From the NCBI GenBank assembly GCA_965198825.1, contig CBDAQB010000003.1, positions 1,860,001 through 1,924,000 of the forward strand: a DNA stretch of 64,000 nucleotides, written 5' to 3'. Each line of letters starts with the position of its first letter. Position 1 is the stretch's first letter. Shown in pieces: positions 1 through 8,651 of this stretch. The position numbers and the translations under genes are program-made. The notes beneath the pieces are model-generated. The model worked only from the letters and a program-made list of their open reading frames with translations. It was not told where the DNA came from and ran no database searches. Source of the stretch: BOG-908 sp965198825. GTDB lineage: Bacteria; Pseudomonadota; Alphaproteobacteria; Acetobacterales; Acetobacteraceae.

Positions 1-144
1 GTTGAAACCGGCCACCAACTCCTCCAGCACTGCGCGATCCCGCTTCAGCACACCGAGCGCACGTTCCAGCCGCAAAGCGTGGAACAAGGTCGCCGCCAAA
101 AGCAGAATAAGCACCAGTTCCAGCAGCCACTGCGCCTGAGCCAT
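1..144 (-). CDS. DUF6468 flagellar-locus protein, N-terminal part
   Basis: The first 48 residues are present and the gene runs off the left edge of the window. The start ATG at 144 follows a GAAGGG-like ribosome site, 69 bases after the fliM stop. It begins MAQAQWLLELVLILLLAA, a single membrane helix (about residues 7-22), followed by a charged helix ending in EELVAGFN. This layout and its place directly after fliL-fliM match the DUF6468 family, a small membrane protein found in alphaproteobacterial flagellar operons. Its function is not established. The family call rests on the pattern and the neighbourhood. Confidence 0.7.
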   Translation of the reverse strand, partial: MAQAQWLLELVLILLLAATLFHALRLERALGVLKRDRAVLEELVAGFN

Positions 145-213
145 TCTGCGCCCTTCAGGTTAGCGAAACGTTTTTGGAAGATGCGCGAGGGCACCCAGCC
201 GGCTGGCTTGCAC

Positions 214-1275
214 TCACAGGCCATCGGGTCCGGCGAGCGGCTTGCGTTCGAGCGCAGCGTCTATTCTGACAGCCACGTTGTCCTTGCGCCGGCCGACCTG
301 CGCCTGGAAAAGCGGCACCGGACCGCAGCGGACGATGACGGGCGCCCCCAACGACGCGCTGAGGAGCAGGCGGTCGCCAGGCTTGAAGTTGACCACTTCA
401 GACAGCCGCATCACCTGCTCGTCGAGCACGACTTCGAGCTCGACGTCCGTGCCGAGCAGCTCTTCCGCGAGGTGGGTTTCCCAGATGGAATCACGGCCGA
501 ATTTCTCGCCCATGAATTGCTGAAGCAGCAGCTCGCGTACCGGCTCCAGGGTCGCGTAGGGAAGCAAAAGCTCCAGGCGCCCGCCTCGATCATCCATATC
601 GATGCGAAGCCGCACCAGAATGGCGGCGTTGGACATGCGCGAGACGGCAGCGAAACGCGGATTGACTTCGAGCCGTTCGAAACGGAACGTCACCGGGCAG
701 ATCGGATCGAAGGATGCGGACAGGTCCGCCAGCACCAATTGGATCAGCCGCTCGACCAGGCCGCGCTCGATCGTCGTGTAGGAACGGCCTTCCACGCGCA
801 TGGCCGCGGTGCCGCGGCGGCCGCCCAGCAACACATCCACGATGGAATAGATCATCGCATTATCGATGATCATCAGGCAGTGGTTGTCCCACTCCTCCGC
901 CTTCACCACGGCGAGCATGGCGGGCAGCGGCAGCGATTCCAGGTAATCACCGAAACGCAGGGAGATGATGTTGTCGCTGGAAACTTCGACGTTGTCGCTG
1001 GTGAAGTTCCGCAGGCTGGTGGACATGATGCGCACCAGCCGGTCGAACACGATCTCCAGCATAGGCAGGCGTTCGTAGGAAATCAGGCCGGCGCTGATGA
1101 TGCGCTGCATGCCGCTCGCCGCTTCGCCGCTGTCCAAGGCATTGTCGAAGCCGAGAAGGCTGTCGATTTCCGCCTGGTTCAGCACGCGGTCGGTGGCCGC
1201 AGGCGCGTCTTCCATGTCGTCGAGTTCGGCGATCCCGGCAGCGTCGCTTTCTGCACCAGCAACTGCGCTGGTCAT
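214..1275 (-). CDS. fliM: Flagellar motor switch protein FliM
   Basis: This is a C-ring component that binds phospho-CheY and switches rotation. The 353-residue product is of usual length. An N-terminal CheY-binding segment, LNQAEIDSLLGF, lies at about residues 32-43. The middle CheC-like domain follows (about 60-240, with GLISYERLPMLEIVFDRL), and the C-terminal SpoA domain comes last (about 270-345, with LGTDVELEVVLDEQ). The ATG overlaps the fliL stop as ATGA, so translation is probably coupled. The order fliL-fliM-DUF6468 on the minus strand is a typical alphaproteobacterial flagellar operon. Confidence 0.93.
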   Translation of the reverse strand: MTSAVAGAESDAAGIAELDDMEDAPAATDRVLNQAEIDSLLGFDNALDSGEAASGMQRIISAGLISYERLPMLEIVFDRLVRIMSTSLRNFTSDNVEVSSDNIISLRFGDYLESLPLPAMLAVVKAEEWDNHCLMIIDNAMIYSIVDVLLGGRRGTAAMRVEGRSYTTIERGLVERLIQLVLADLSASFDPICPVTFRFERLEVNPRFAAVSRMSNAAILVRLRIDMDDRGGRLELLLPYATLEPVRELLLQQFMGEKFGRDSIWETHLAEELLGTDVELEVVLDEQVMRLSEVVNFKPGDRLLLSASLGAPVIVRCGPVPLFQAQVGRRKDNVAVRIDAALERKPLAGPDGL

Positions 1276-1802
1276 TGAATCACCATCTCTATGAACAGCA
1301 CATCCGACACTTGCGCGGGCGCCACGGCTACATCGGCACGGCCGATCAGTTCCTCACGCAAGCGGTAGCTGCCAGCCGATCCACGCAATTCGTCCGGATG
1401 CATTTCACGCAAATAGGTCTGGAACAGATCCTGTATGCGCGGCATGGCGGCGACGACGCCGGCTTCGTCCGCCTTGGTGGCCAGCTCCAGCTTGGCATGC
1501 AATTTCACATAGGTCTGGCGCTTGCCTGCAACGTTCAGGTTGGTGAGGATTTCCGGAACATCGACGAAGGTTGGCGGAACCGCAGCCGCGGCGGCTGCCA
1601 GGGCGGCCGTGTTCGGACCGTCGTGGTTCGAGGCGGCGGTGCTGGCCGCCGGCTTTTTGCCGAGCAAGCCCGGGATGATGCCGCTGAACCAGCCACCCAC
1701 GCCGATCAGCGCCAGCAAGACGATCGGAACGGCTATCAGCAATTTCTTGCGGGACTTTGCGGGGGGTGGTGCCGCCTCCTCGCTTCCTTGTTCCGACGCC
1801 AT
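1272..1802 (-). CDS. fliL: Flagellar basal body-associated protein FliL
   Basis: This 176-residue inner-membrane protein is associated with the stator and basal body. A short cytoplasmic N-terminus rich in Ala, Pro and Lys precedes one membrane helix (about residues 20-43, LLIAVPIVLLALIGVGGW). A small Ala-rich linker follows, then the periplasmic FliL domain from about residue 75 (PEILTNLNVAGKRQTYVKL) to the end. The gene overlaps fliM by four bases. The 93 bases upstream, before the opposite end of gluQ, must hold its promoter or carry readthrough transcription; no clear promoter was recognised. Confidence 0.9.
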   Translation of the reverse strand: MASEQGSEEAAPPPAKSRKKLLIAVPIVLLALIGVGGWFSGIIPGLLGKKPAASTAASNHDGPNTAALAAAAAAVPPTFVDVPEILTNLNVAGKRQTYVKLHAKLELATKADEAGVVAAMPRIQDLFQTYLREMHPDELRGSAGSYRLREELIGRADVAVAPAQVSDVLFIEMVIQ

Positions 1803-1895
1803 CGCGAACCCGCCTGCTTAACGCCCGAACGCGTCTTGGCGGGATCATGCGTTGGAAGCGGTTAAAGGAAGGTTCGTGTTCGCAGGGAGGGGCGG

Positions 1896-2756
1896 TTAGA
1901 TGGCGACCGGTTCACCATCGCAGCCTGCCGTCGCCAGCACGGCGGCAGGCGAATGGCCGGCCTCGCGCAGGCTGCGCAGGGTGGCGTCGTGGTCGCGCTT
2001 GGAAAGCCGCCTGCCGTTCGCGTCCGTCACCAGGGCATGGTGGGCGTAGGCCGTTTCCGGCCAGCCCATGAGCTGCTGCAGGAGCCGGTGCAGGTCGGCT
2101 GCTGGCCGAAGGTCGATACCGCGGGTGACGAGGGTGACACCGGCCAACGCATCGTCGTGCGTGGCGCACAGATGGTAGCTCGCCGGCGCATCGCGTCGCC
2201 CCAGCACCACGTCGCCGAAGCGCTCGGGCGCGCAGGGCACGCGGCCCTGCGCGGCATCGGACAGGCTGAGCGGCGGGACCGCGGCGGCGGCGCGGCCCAT
2301 GTCGAGGCGCCAGGCGTGCGGCTGGCCGGCGGCGATCCTCTGCTGCCGCGTGGCGGCGTCCAGGTGGCGGCAGGTGCCGGGGTAGAGCGGCGCGCCGTCC
2401 GGGCCATGCGGCGCCGACGCGGAGGCCGCCACTTCGCGCGCGATCTCCGCCCGGCTGCAGAAGCAGGGATAGAGGAGGCTGCGCGCCTCAAGGGCTGCCA
2501 GATCGGCCGCATAATCGGGCAGATGATGCGACTGCACCCGCACCGGCCCGTCCCAGTCCAGCCCCAGCCAGCGCAGGTCGTCCTCGATGGCTTCAGCGAA
2601 CTCAGCCCGGCAGCGACCAGGGTCTATGTCCTCGATGCGGAGCAGGAAGCGCCCGCCGGCCTGCCGCGCGTGCCGCCACGCGAACCAGGCGGCGCAGGCG
2701 TGGCCCAGGTGAAGCAAGCCGGTGGGGCTTGGGGCGAAGCGCGTCACCTGGCTCAT
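1896..2756 (-). CDS. gluQ: Glutamyl-Q tRNA(Asp) synthetase
   Basis: The product is a GluRS paralogue lacking the anticodon-binding domain. It activates glutamate and attaches it to queuosine in the anticodon of tRNA-Asp. The 286-residue length is typical. The HIGH-type motif GLLHLGHA is at residues 13-20, and the KMSKR-type motif LSKRDHD is near the C-terminus. The zinc site reads CFC followed by Y-P-G-T-C, matching the Cys-x-Cys...Tyr-x3-Cys ligand set of the family. The ATG at 2756 (MSQVTRFAPSP) was preferred over an upstream in-frame ATG at 2795, because family members begin just before RFAPSPTG. The ribosome site is weak. Confidence 0.9.
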   Translation of the reverse strand: MSQVTRFAPSPTGLLHLGHACAAWFAWRHARQAGGRFLLRIEDIDPGRCRAEFAEAIEDDLRWLGLDWDGPVRVQSHHLPDYAADLAALEARSLLYPCFCSRAEIAREVAASASAPHGPDGAPLYPGTCRHLDAATRQQRIAAGQPHAWRLDMGRAAAAVPPLSLSDAAQGRVPCAPERFGDVVLGRRDAPASYHLCATHDDALAGVTLVTRGIDLRPAADLHRLLQQLMGWPETAYAHHALVTDANGRRLSKRDHDATLRSLREAGHSPAAVLATAGCDGEPVAI

Positions 2757-3135
2757 GCTGTCAGGCTCAAACCGTCGAGGCCCATACCATCGCATGTCCG
2801 TGACAGAGCTGTGAAACCGTCCGGCGCGGCTTGCGGCACCCGGTATCCTTTGTCATAACCGCACCCGTTCTAGGCGGCGCACAGAATAAAGCGACTCGTC
2901 CTCAAAGCCCGTCATGGTCACGGGGACGCAGCCGGTGTGCACCTCCCAGCGAGGAGCAGGCTTTGTCGGACGTTGGATTGCATTATCCTGTCCAGGTATT
3001 GAAGGCGGACTTCCGCCCCCTTTGCCGTTCCTATGGGTCGATCCATTCAATCTCTGAACAACTTTGTCGATCATTGGCGGGACGGCCAACTATTCTGATG
3101 CAGTGTTCGATGCATCCACCGAGTTTGCGCTCGGC
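2757..3135. other. Intergenic region between divergent gluQ and HNH gene
   Basis: This 379-base gap lies between the start of gluQ (minus) and the start of the HNH gene (plus), so it should carry promoters in both directions. Short frames in it have no recognisable protein features. No tRNA, strong hairpin or clear -35/-10 pair was identified. A TTG codon at 3064 could extend the HNH protein by 24 residues. Confidence 0.5.
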
Positions 3136-3696
3136 ATGAGCTTCGTCGGCGAAAATCTCCGCACCCTGGTGCTGAACGCCGACATGCAGCCGCTGAGCTG
3201 GGGACCGCTGTCCGTTTGGAGTTGGCAGGATGCACTCGTCGCGGTGCTGCAAGACCGCGTGCAGTCCGTCGCCAACTACGAAGTCGAAGTGCGTTCCAGC
3301 AGCCGCTCCTATGTGGTGCCGTCGGTCGTCGCGCTGAAGCGCTACCACAAGCGCACCAAGGTCGCTTTCACGCGCTACCACGTGTTCGTGCGGGACAGCT
3401 TCCGCTGCCAGTATTGCGGCGACTGCCTGAACGCGAAGGACCTGACCTTCGACCACGTCGTGCCACGCTGCCGCGGCGGCAACACGTCATGGACAAACGT
3501 CGTTACCTGCTGCCAGCGTGACAATCTCTACAAAGGCAGCAAATCCTTGAAGGAAAGTGGCCTGCACCTGCGCCGGCCGCCGTTCGAGCCGAGCCCGCAT
3601 CAGTTGGACGAGCTGGCGAAGCGGGTGGCCAGCAAGGATGATCTGCATTCTACCTGGATGGATTTTCTCTATTGGGATGCTGCACTGGAGCCTTGA
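3136..3696 (+). CDS. HNH endonuclease family protein
   Basis: This 186-residue protein belongs to the family that opens with a TLVLNADMQPLSW and PLSVWSWQDALVAVLQ segment and ends in an HNH zinc-finger nuclease domain. CQYCG gives the first Cys pair (about residues 93-97), and FDHVVPRCRGG is the catalytic His region. WTNVVTCCQRDNLYKGSKSL takes the place of the usual CxxCN end of the motif. In this copy the second Cys of that pair seems to be Asp (CQRDN), so zinc binding may be altered. The C-terminus WMDFLYWDAALEP is typical of the subfamily. The in-cell role is unknown. The start is uncertain because neither the ATG at 3136 nor the TTG at 3064 has a clear ribosome site. Confidence 0.8.
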   Translation: MSFVGENLRTLVLNADMQPLSWGPLSVWSWQDALVAVLQDRVQSVANYEVEVRSSSRSYVVPSVVALKRYHKRTKVAFTRYHVFVRDSFRCQYCGDCLNAKDLTFDHVVPRCRGGNTSWTNVVTCCQRDNLYKGSKSLKESGLHLRRPPFEPSPHQLDELAKRVASKDDLHSTWMDFLYWDAALEP

Positions 3697-3790
3697 GAAA
3701 GACTTCTTATTCGTCCACGCCGGGCGTTCCCAAGATCTCGGTCCCACAGTGCAAAAGTTTTTTGCTTCTTTTTTTCAAAAAAGAAGACCC
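3697..3790. repeat. Palindromic terminator-like element, copy 1
   Basis: This element fills the whole gap between the convergent HNH gene and znuB stop codons. The right arm is intact (AAAAGTTTTTTGCTTC followed by seven T, then AAAAAAGAAG). The core ATCTCGGTCCCACA is shared with copies at 45103 and 56911. The left arm has decayed, with GACTTCTTATTCGTC where other copies have GACTTCTTTTTTG. It is probably a bidirectional terminator. Confidence 0.75.
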
Positions 3791-4582
3791 TTACTTGCTT
3801 AACGCCAGCAAATACCCTGCAGCGCTGAACGCCGTAATGCAAAAGCTGGTCGGCCAGTCCGTGTAAAACGCGAGCACGATACCCGCCCACGCGAATAGGA
3901 CTGCCAGAACCGCCGAAAGAACAAGCCCCGGGATCACGCGCGCGCTAAGCCGCTGCGCGGTGGCGGCCGGGCCCACCATGAGCGTGAACACGAGCAGCAC
4001 GCCGACGATTTGCGCGCAGCCGGCGGTGGCCAGGCCCACGACAGCGAGGAAGGCGACGGAGATCAGGCGGAGGGAGACGCCGCGCGCTTCGGCGAGTTCG
4101 GGCTGCAATGACGCGAAAAGCAACGGGCGCGCGATGATGGCGAGGCCGGCGAGGCTGAGAGCGCCGATGGCGAGAAGTGACCAGACGGTGCGCGCGTCCA
4201 CGCCGAGCACGTTGCCGAACAGCAGGTTGGTCGCCTGGCTCGCGTAAGAGGTGAAGACGTGGAGAAAGAGCAGGCCCAGGCCCAGGGAAAGTGAAAGCAC
4301 CATGCCGATGGCGACATCGCGGTGCTGCAGTTTTTCGCCGATGAAACCCATGCCGATACCGGCTGCGACGGTGACGAGAACGAGGCCGGAGAGCGGGGGC
4401 GCGCCCAGGAGGACGGCGCCGGTGGCACCGGTGAAGCCGACATGGGCGAGCGCGTGTCCGGCGAAAGTCTGCGCGCGCAAAACGAGGAAGTAGCCGACCA
4501 GCCCGGAGACGATGGCGACTATGCCCGCGGCCGCGAAGGCGTTCTGCATGAAGCCGTAGGCGAAGATGTTGCCGTCAATCAT
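3791..4582 (-). CDS. znuB: Zinc ABC transporter permease ZnuB
   Basis: This 263-residue ABC-3 family membrane permease has about eight hydrophobic helices (for example GIVAIVSGLVGYFLVL and AGHALAHVGFTGATGAVLL). The conserved GHALAHVGFTG and LLVFTLMVGPAATAQ segments are typical of ZnuB/MntB proteins. The ATG at 4582 overlaps the end of znuC by eight bases, which fixes the start and implies translational coupling; an upstream ATG at 4627 would lie deep inside znuC. With ZnuC it forms the inner-membrane zinc importer. The periplasmic ZnuA is not in this window. Confidence 0.88.
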   Translation of the reverse strand: MIDGNIFAYGFMQNAFAAAGIVAIVSGLVGYFLVLRAQTFAGHALAHVGFTGATGAVLLGAPPLSGLVLVTVAAGIGMGFIGEKLQHRDVAIGMVLSLSLGLGLLFLHVFTSYASQATNLLFGNVLGVDARTVWSLLAIGALSLAGLAIIARPLLFASLQPELAEARGVSLRLISVAFLAVVGLATAGCAQIVGVLLVFTLMVGPAATAQRLSARVIPGLVLSAVLAVLFAWAGIVLAFYTDWPTSFCITAFSAAGYLLALSK

Positions 4583-5372
4583 GGCTGTGGTGATCCCGTT
4601 CGACGTCGTGGCCGCCTGCCATGACAAAGATGCGGCCTTGGACCTGCAGCACTTCGATGGGTGTGCCGTAGAGACGCGAGAGCACAGGGCCGGTGATCAC
4701 CTCCTCGACGGTGCCGATGGCGGCGTGTCCGCCGCCGAGATAGAGCACGCGGTCCAGTGCGCCGAGGAGAGGGTTCAGCTCGTGTGCGCTGAACAGGACG
4801 GCGATGCCTAGTTCGCGCTGCAGCTTGTGGATGAGTTCGACGACTTCGGTTTGGCGGTGTGGATCTAGGCTGATAAGCGGCTCGTCGAGAAGCAGGAGTT
4901 TGGGCGCTCCCAGGAGTGCCTGCGCCAGCAAGAGGCGTTGGCGTTCGCCGCCGGACAGGTTGGCGAGCGGGCGTGCGGCGAGTGCGTTGCCGCCGACTAG
5001 GCCGAGCACGCGCTCGACATCTTCGCGATCGGTTTTGTTGAGGCGCGGCAAGCCCAATCGGTGACCGTTCGCGGCGGCCGCCACGAACTCCCAGCCGCTC
5101 AGGCGCGAGGCGGGCGCCAAATTTCGTGTTTGCGGCATGTAGCCAACGGCGCTGCCGCGCGTACCGGCCGGCTGCCCCAGCACGCGTATGGCGCCGGTGC
5201 TCGGCTTTACGAGGCCGAGGATGGCGCGGAAGAGCGTGGTCTTGCCTGCACCGTTCGCACCGAGCACGCCGACGAATTCCTGTGCCTCTACGGCTAGACT
5301 CACGTGGGTGAGGATTTGCCTGCCGCCCAGGGATAGGGTCACGTCTTTGACGCTTATGGATGGGTTGGGCAT
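4575..5372 (-). CDS. znuC: Zinc ABC transporter ATPase ZnuC
   Basis: This 265-residue ABC ATPase has Walker A GANGAGKTTL, signature LSGGERQRL and Walker B LLLLDEP followed by the D-loop SLD. It energises ZnuB for zinc (possibly manganese) import. The start MPNPSISVKDV at 5372 was chosen because the longer open frame upstream to 5567 only translates the intergenic repeat. The gene sits downstream of the TonB receptor on the same strand, but a terminator-like element lies between them. The Zur-like site upstream of the receptor and the overlap with znuB support zinc as substrate. Confidence 0.87.
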   Translation of the reverse strand: MPNPSISVKDVTLSLGGRQILTHVSLAVEAQEFVGVLGANGAGKTTLFRAILGLVKPSTGAIRVLGQPAGTRGSAVGYMPQTRNLAPASRLSGWEFVAAAANGHRLGLPRLNKTDREDVERVLGLVGGNALAARPLANLSGGERQRLLLAQALLGAPKLLLLDEPLISLDPHRQTEVVELIHKLQRELGIAVLFSAHELNPLLGALDRVLYLGGGHAAIGTVEEVITGPVLSRLYGTPIEVLQVQGRIFVMAGGHDVERDHHSHD

Positions 5373-5380
5373 GGTCAGGA

Positions 5381-5505
5381 AGGAAGGACTTCTTTTTTGA
5401 AAAAAAGAAGCAAAAAACTTTTGGATGTTTGGGCGGAGCCTTTCCACAGGCCGGGCCCAAACATGCAAAAAGTTTTTGGCTCTTTTTTCAAAAAGAACAT
5501 CTTGC
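5381..5505. repeat. Palindromic terminator-like element, copy 2
   Basis: This copy lies between the TonB receptor stop and the znuC start, both on the minus strand. It has a left arm GAAGCAAAAAACTTTT and a variant right arm AAAAAGTTTTTGGCTC. Its centre is itself palindromic (ATGTTTGGGC ... GCCCAAACAT), unlike the asymmetric centre of most other copies. Because it sits within a co-directional gene set, it may reduce transcription of znuCB from the receptor promoter. Confidence 0.8.
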
Positions 5506-7686
5506 CTAAAAGTTCTGCGTAAAGCCGGCAAGCAGCGTACGCCGCAGGCCGAATTGCGGGGCGCCAACCCCTACGCCAGTGCCGTCGCGAATTTCGTAGC
5601 GGCGATCAAGCAGGTTCAAGATGTCGAACCGCAGCTCGACGCCGCGTAGCCAGGCGCTCTTGAAGCTCTGCGTCGCGGAGAGGTTGATGGCGTAGTAGCC
5701 AGGCAACGCCCGGCCGTTCGGCACGCTGCCTTCCGCGCGCAAGCCGCTGCCTGTCGTGAGATCGGCAGAGACGCGCGCAGGCATGTCGGTCTCGCGAAAT
5801 GCCGCATAGGCGACGCCGGCCGAGCCCGAGTAATGCTCGTCGTGGTCGAGATGAATATAGTGGTTCTGGATATAGGCGAGTTCGTCGGCAGAGAAATTGA
5901 ATTGCGAGGAGACGATATCCTTTCCGATCGCGCGGCTGTCGGCGAGGTTTGCGTAGAGTGACCAGGGGCCGCGGTCATAGCTGGTGGAGAACTCGACGCC
6001 TGCCACCTGCCCTTTTGCGTAGTTGAAGGCGGTGAGGATGATCGGCGCGCCGAACTGGCCTTCGTCGATCAGGTTTCTTGCCGACTTGAAGTAGGCGTCC
6101 ACGCCGGCATGCAGGCCCGGCAGAAAGACATGATCGATGCCAGCATCGTAGTAGTTGTCATGCTCTGCCTTGACCGTGCTGTCGCGGCATTCGGGTGCGG
6201 CCGCGGGGGCGCCGACCGGGCAGGAACCAGGCGCCGTCGTTCCGGTGAACGCCGTGAAGTTCGATGCCGGGATCAGCTCGAAAGGCGGCGGTGTGAAATA
6301 ATGCGAGTAGCCAGCGTGCAGTGTCGTCGCGTGATCCGCTTGCCAGACGAGGTTCACGCGCGGTGACAGCTGGTTTTCGTGGGTAAACTCATCGACGAGG
6401 TCGAAGCGGCCGCCGTAGTTCAGAGTCAGCCCGTGCGCGAGTGTCCATTCATCCTGCAGATACAGGCCGTAGATGCCGCCCGTCTTGCCCAGGCCCTGTG
6501 CTAGGGAGACAGGCGCTTCCGTCGTTTGCATGCCGTCGCTGTTCAGATCGAAGACGTTGGACTGCGTGTTCGACACAGTGCGTTCGGCGGTGATCTGGAA
6601 GCCGGCGCGCACGGTGTGGGAGTCGTTGATGCGCCAGCTTGCATCGGTTTGTGTGCCGCTCGACCAAACCGAACGCGCGGCCGTTTGCGCAATGCCGGTG
6701 AACAACAGATCGCCAACGGGGTCGGGCGAGAAATACAGGCTGCTGTAGCGTGAGAACAGCGAGGCCTGCACGTCGAAGTCGCCGAGATGCTTTTGCAGGG
6801 TCAGGATGCCGAAGTCGGTGATTTCGCGCTGGTGCTCGGTCAGGTTGCTGCTGTCGAAGGCCGACGTGCCATCGACGCTTAGACCCAGGGAGGGCGTCTG
6901 GCCGGGATTGTTCGGGATCTGGAAATTGGCGTTCGAAATGCCGGCGATCAGGCTGAAGCGGGTCTCGTCGTCGGGCGTGTAGGAGAGATGCATCAAGCCA
7001 TGCACCTGGTTGCTCAGATCATGCTCGGCATTGAAACTGTCTGTCGGGTTCTCGATGCCGACGCGGCTGTGCAGGGCATCGGCGGTGACGAAGTAATCCC
7101 AGTCGCCGTCGCGGCCGCCGTAGTTCGCACTCGGCTGCAAATAGTCGCGCGCGCCGCCATAGACGGAGATGGCGCCACCAGGATCGGTAATGCCGGTCTT
7201 GGTCGTGATATCCACCACGGCGGCCTGAAGCTGCCCGTATTGCGCGGGCAATGCGCCCGTGATGAAGGCGATGGAGTGGGCGAAACGCGATTCGAGCGCC
7301 TGGCCGAACACGGCGAGCCCTTCAGGCAACTCCACGCCGTCCAGCCGGTATTGCACCTCGTTGTGGTCGCCACGCACATGGATCTGACCGTAACTGTCCT
7401 CGGCCACGCCAGGGGCTTGCAGAAGCACGGTGTTCAGCGGCGCGTTCGACCCTTGTGCGATGCGTGCGAGGGAGGCGGCACTGAATTCGGTCGTCGTGGC
7501 TCCAAGGCTCGGCTGGATACGGCTCCTCGCCTCGTTCAGGCGGGCGGCTTTCACGACGATCTGCTCGACCGAACCCTTGGGCGCCGCTGGCGGAGAGGGT
7601 GTTGGAGGGCTCTGTTGCGCCAAGGCGCAACGGCAGGACAGCGCCAGGACGGCGGCTGCGGAAACAAACGTACGGAGATCAGTCAC
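5506..7686 (-). CDS. TonB-dependent receptor, probably for zinc
   Basis: This is a 726-residue outer-membrane receptor. The signal peptide (residues 1-23, ending CALA) is followed by a Pro-rich stretch, a plug domain (about 45-165, with VRGDHNEVQYRLDGVELPEG) and a 22-strand-type barrel ending in Phe (GFTQNF), the usual BAM signal. It would take up a substrate across the outer membrane using TonB energy. A near-palindromic Zur-like box just upstream and znuCB downstream suggest zinc or a zinc complex as substrate. A siderophore or another metal chelate cannot be excluded from sequence. Confidence 0.85.
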   Translation of the reverse strand: MTDLRTFVSAAAVLALSCRCALAQQSPPTPSPPAAPKGSVEQIVVKAARLNEARSRIQPSLGATTTEFSAASLARIAQGSNAPLNTVLLQAPGVAEDSYGQIHVRGDHNEVQYRLDGVELPEGLAVFGQALESRFAHSIAFITGALPAQYGQLQAAVVDITTKTGITDPGGAISVYGGARDYLQPSANYGGRDGDWDYFVTADALHSRVGIENPTDSFNAEHDLSNQVHGLMHLSYTPDDETRFSLIAGISNANFQIPNNPGQTPSLGLSVDGTSAFDSSNLTEHQREITDFGILTLQKHLGDFDVQASLFSRYSSLYFSPDPVGDLLFTGIAQTAARSVWSSGTQTDASWRINDSHTVRAGFQITAERTVSNTQSNVFDLNSDGMQTTEAPVSLAQGLGKTGGIYGLYLQDEWTLAHGLTLNYGGRFDLVDEFTHENQLSPRVNLVWQADHATTLHAGYSHYFTPPPFELIPASNFTAFTGTTAPGSCPVGAPAAAPECRDSTVKAEHDNYYDAGIDHVFLPGLHAGVDAYFKSARNLIDEGQFGAPIILTAFNYAKGQVAGVEFSTSYDRGPWSLYANLADSRAIGKDIVSSQFNFSADELAYIQNHYIHLDHDEHYSGSAGVAYAAFRETDMPARVSADLTTGSGLRAEGSVPNGRALPGYYAINLSATQSFKSAWLRGVELRFDILNLLDRRYEIRDGTGVGVGAPQFGLRRTLLAGFTQNF

Positions 7687-7712
7687 AGGTCGCTCAATCC
7701 CAGCGTCGCCGA

Positions 7713-7730
7713 GTTATGATATAACATAAC
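7713..7730. promoter_or_regulatory. Zur-box-like palindrome
   Basis: GTTATGATATAACATAAC is a near-perfect inverted repeat in an AT-rich patch between the TonB receptor start (27 bases away) and the LysR gene. It resembles the Zur operators of proteobacteria (TTATA/TATAA-centred palindromes). Expected effect: repression of the receptor, and perhaps of znuCB, when zinc is plentiful. The match is by eye. Confidence 0.65.
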
Positions 7731-7754
7731 GCTGCTTGAGGGCGGCCTGTCAAC

Positions 7755-8651
7755 CTAGGCGCGTTGCTCAGACAGCCCGGCGAGAAGCGGTGCGTGCGCG
7801 GCGAGCCTGCCGGAGATGAACTCGGTGAAGAGCCGCACGCGCTTTGTCTTGCGCGCCTCGCCCTGCGTCAGAAGCCAGAGCGTTCCGTGCATGTGCAGAT
7901 CGGTGCCTGGAACCCTCGTCAACAGCGGGTCGGCATCGCCGACGAAGCACGGCAGCGTCGTTGTACCAAGGCCTTGCCTGACAGCGGCGATCTGCGTTTC
8001 GCCGTCATTTGTCCTGAAGGGAACCCCTGTGGCTGGAACATCGCTTTTCCTGGCCCAGTCCGGGGTGCCGTGCATGCTGATGACGATCGGCCGGATGGGC
8101 TCCGGCGCACCTGCATGCCATGCGGCGAGCCGGTCGCGGGAGATGTAAACGCCGCCGAACAGGTCGGGTCCTTTCAGGCCGTGCAGGTTGAGCGGCAGGG
8201 TTTTGCGGTCGTAAACCACGCGGATTGCGACATCGGCTTCGCGGTTGGTGAGGTTTGCCAATTCGCCGGACGACAGGATTTCCATTTCGATGTCGGGGTG
8301 ACGGCGGGTGAATTCGGCGAGGTCAGGCATGAGCAGGTTTGTCGCGAGGATCGGCGCCATGGTCACGCGCAAAAGCCCTCGCACGCTTTGGTCGCGGCCG
8401 AAGATGCGTGTCTCCAACTGGTGCGATGACGCTTCCATCTGGTTGGCGAGTTCCAGGACCTCCTCGCCGGCCGCCGTCAGGCGGTAGCCAGAGGGCAGCT
8501 TCTCGAACATCTGCGCGCCCAGGCGCTCCTCGAGCAGGGCGATGCGGCGAAGCACGGTCGCGTGGTTCACCTTGAGGCGCTCGGCGGCAGCACGCGCCGA
8601 ACCTGCGCGGGCGGCTGCGAGGAAGTAGCGTACGTCGTCCCAGTCGATCAT
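7755..8651 (-). CDS. LysR-family transcriptional regulator
   Basis: This 298-residue protein has an N-terminal winged helix-turn-helix (VRYFLAAARAGSARAAAERLKVNHATVLRRIALLEERLG, given here only as position about 6-45). A LysR-type effector-binding domain follows from about residue 95 (LLRVTMAPILATNLLM). The start MIDWDDVRYF at 8651 has an AAGGCGG ribosome site. An upstream ATG at 8702 was rejected because LysR proteins begin close to the helix-turn-helix. It is divergent from an SDR oxidoreductase gene 225 bases away, the usual position for a LysR regulator and its target. The effector is unknown. Confidence 0.88.
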   Translation of the reverse strand: MIDWDDVRYFLAAARAGSARAAAERLKVNHATVLRRIALLEERLGAQMFEKLPSGYRLTAAGEEVLELANQMEASSHQLETRIFGRDQSVRGLLRVTMAPILATNLLMPDLAEFTRRHPDIEMEILSSGELANLTNREADVAIRVVYDRKTLPLNLHGLKGPDLFGGVYISRDRLAAWHAGAPEPIRPIVISMHGTPDWARKSDVPATGVPFRTNDGETQIAAVRQGLGTTTLPCFVGDADPLLTRVPGTDLHMHGTLWLLTQGEARKTKRVRLFTEFISGRLAAHAPLLAGLSEQRA

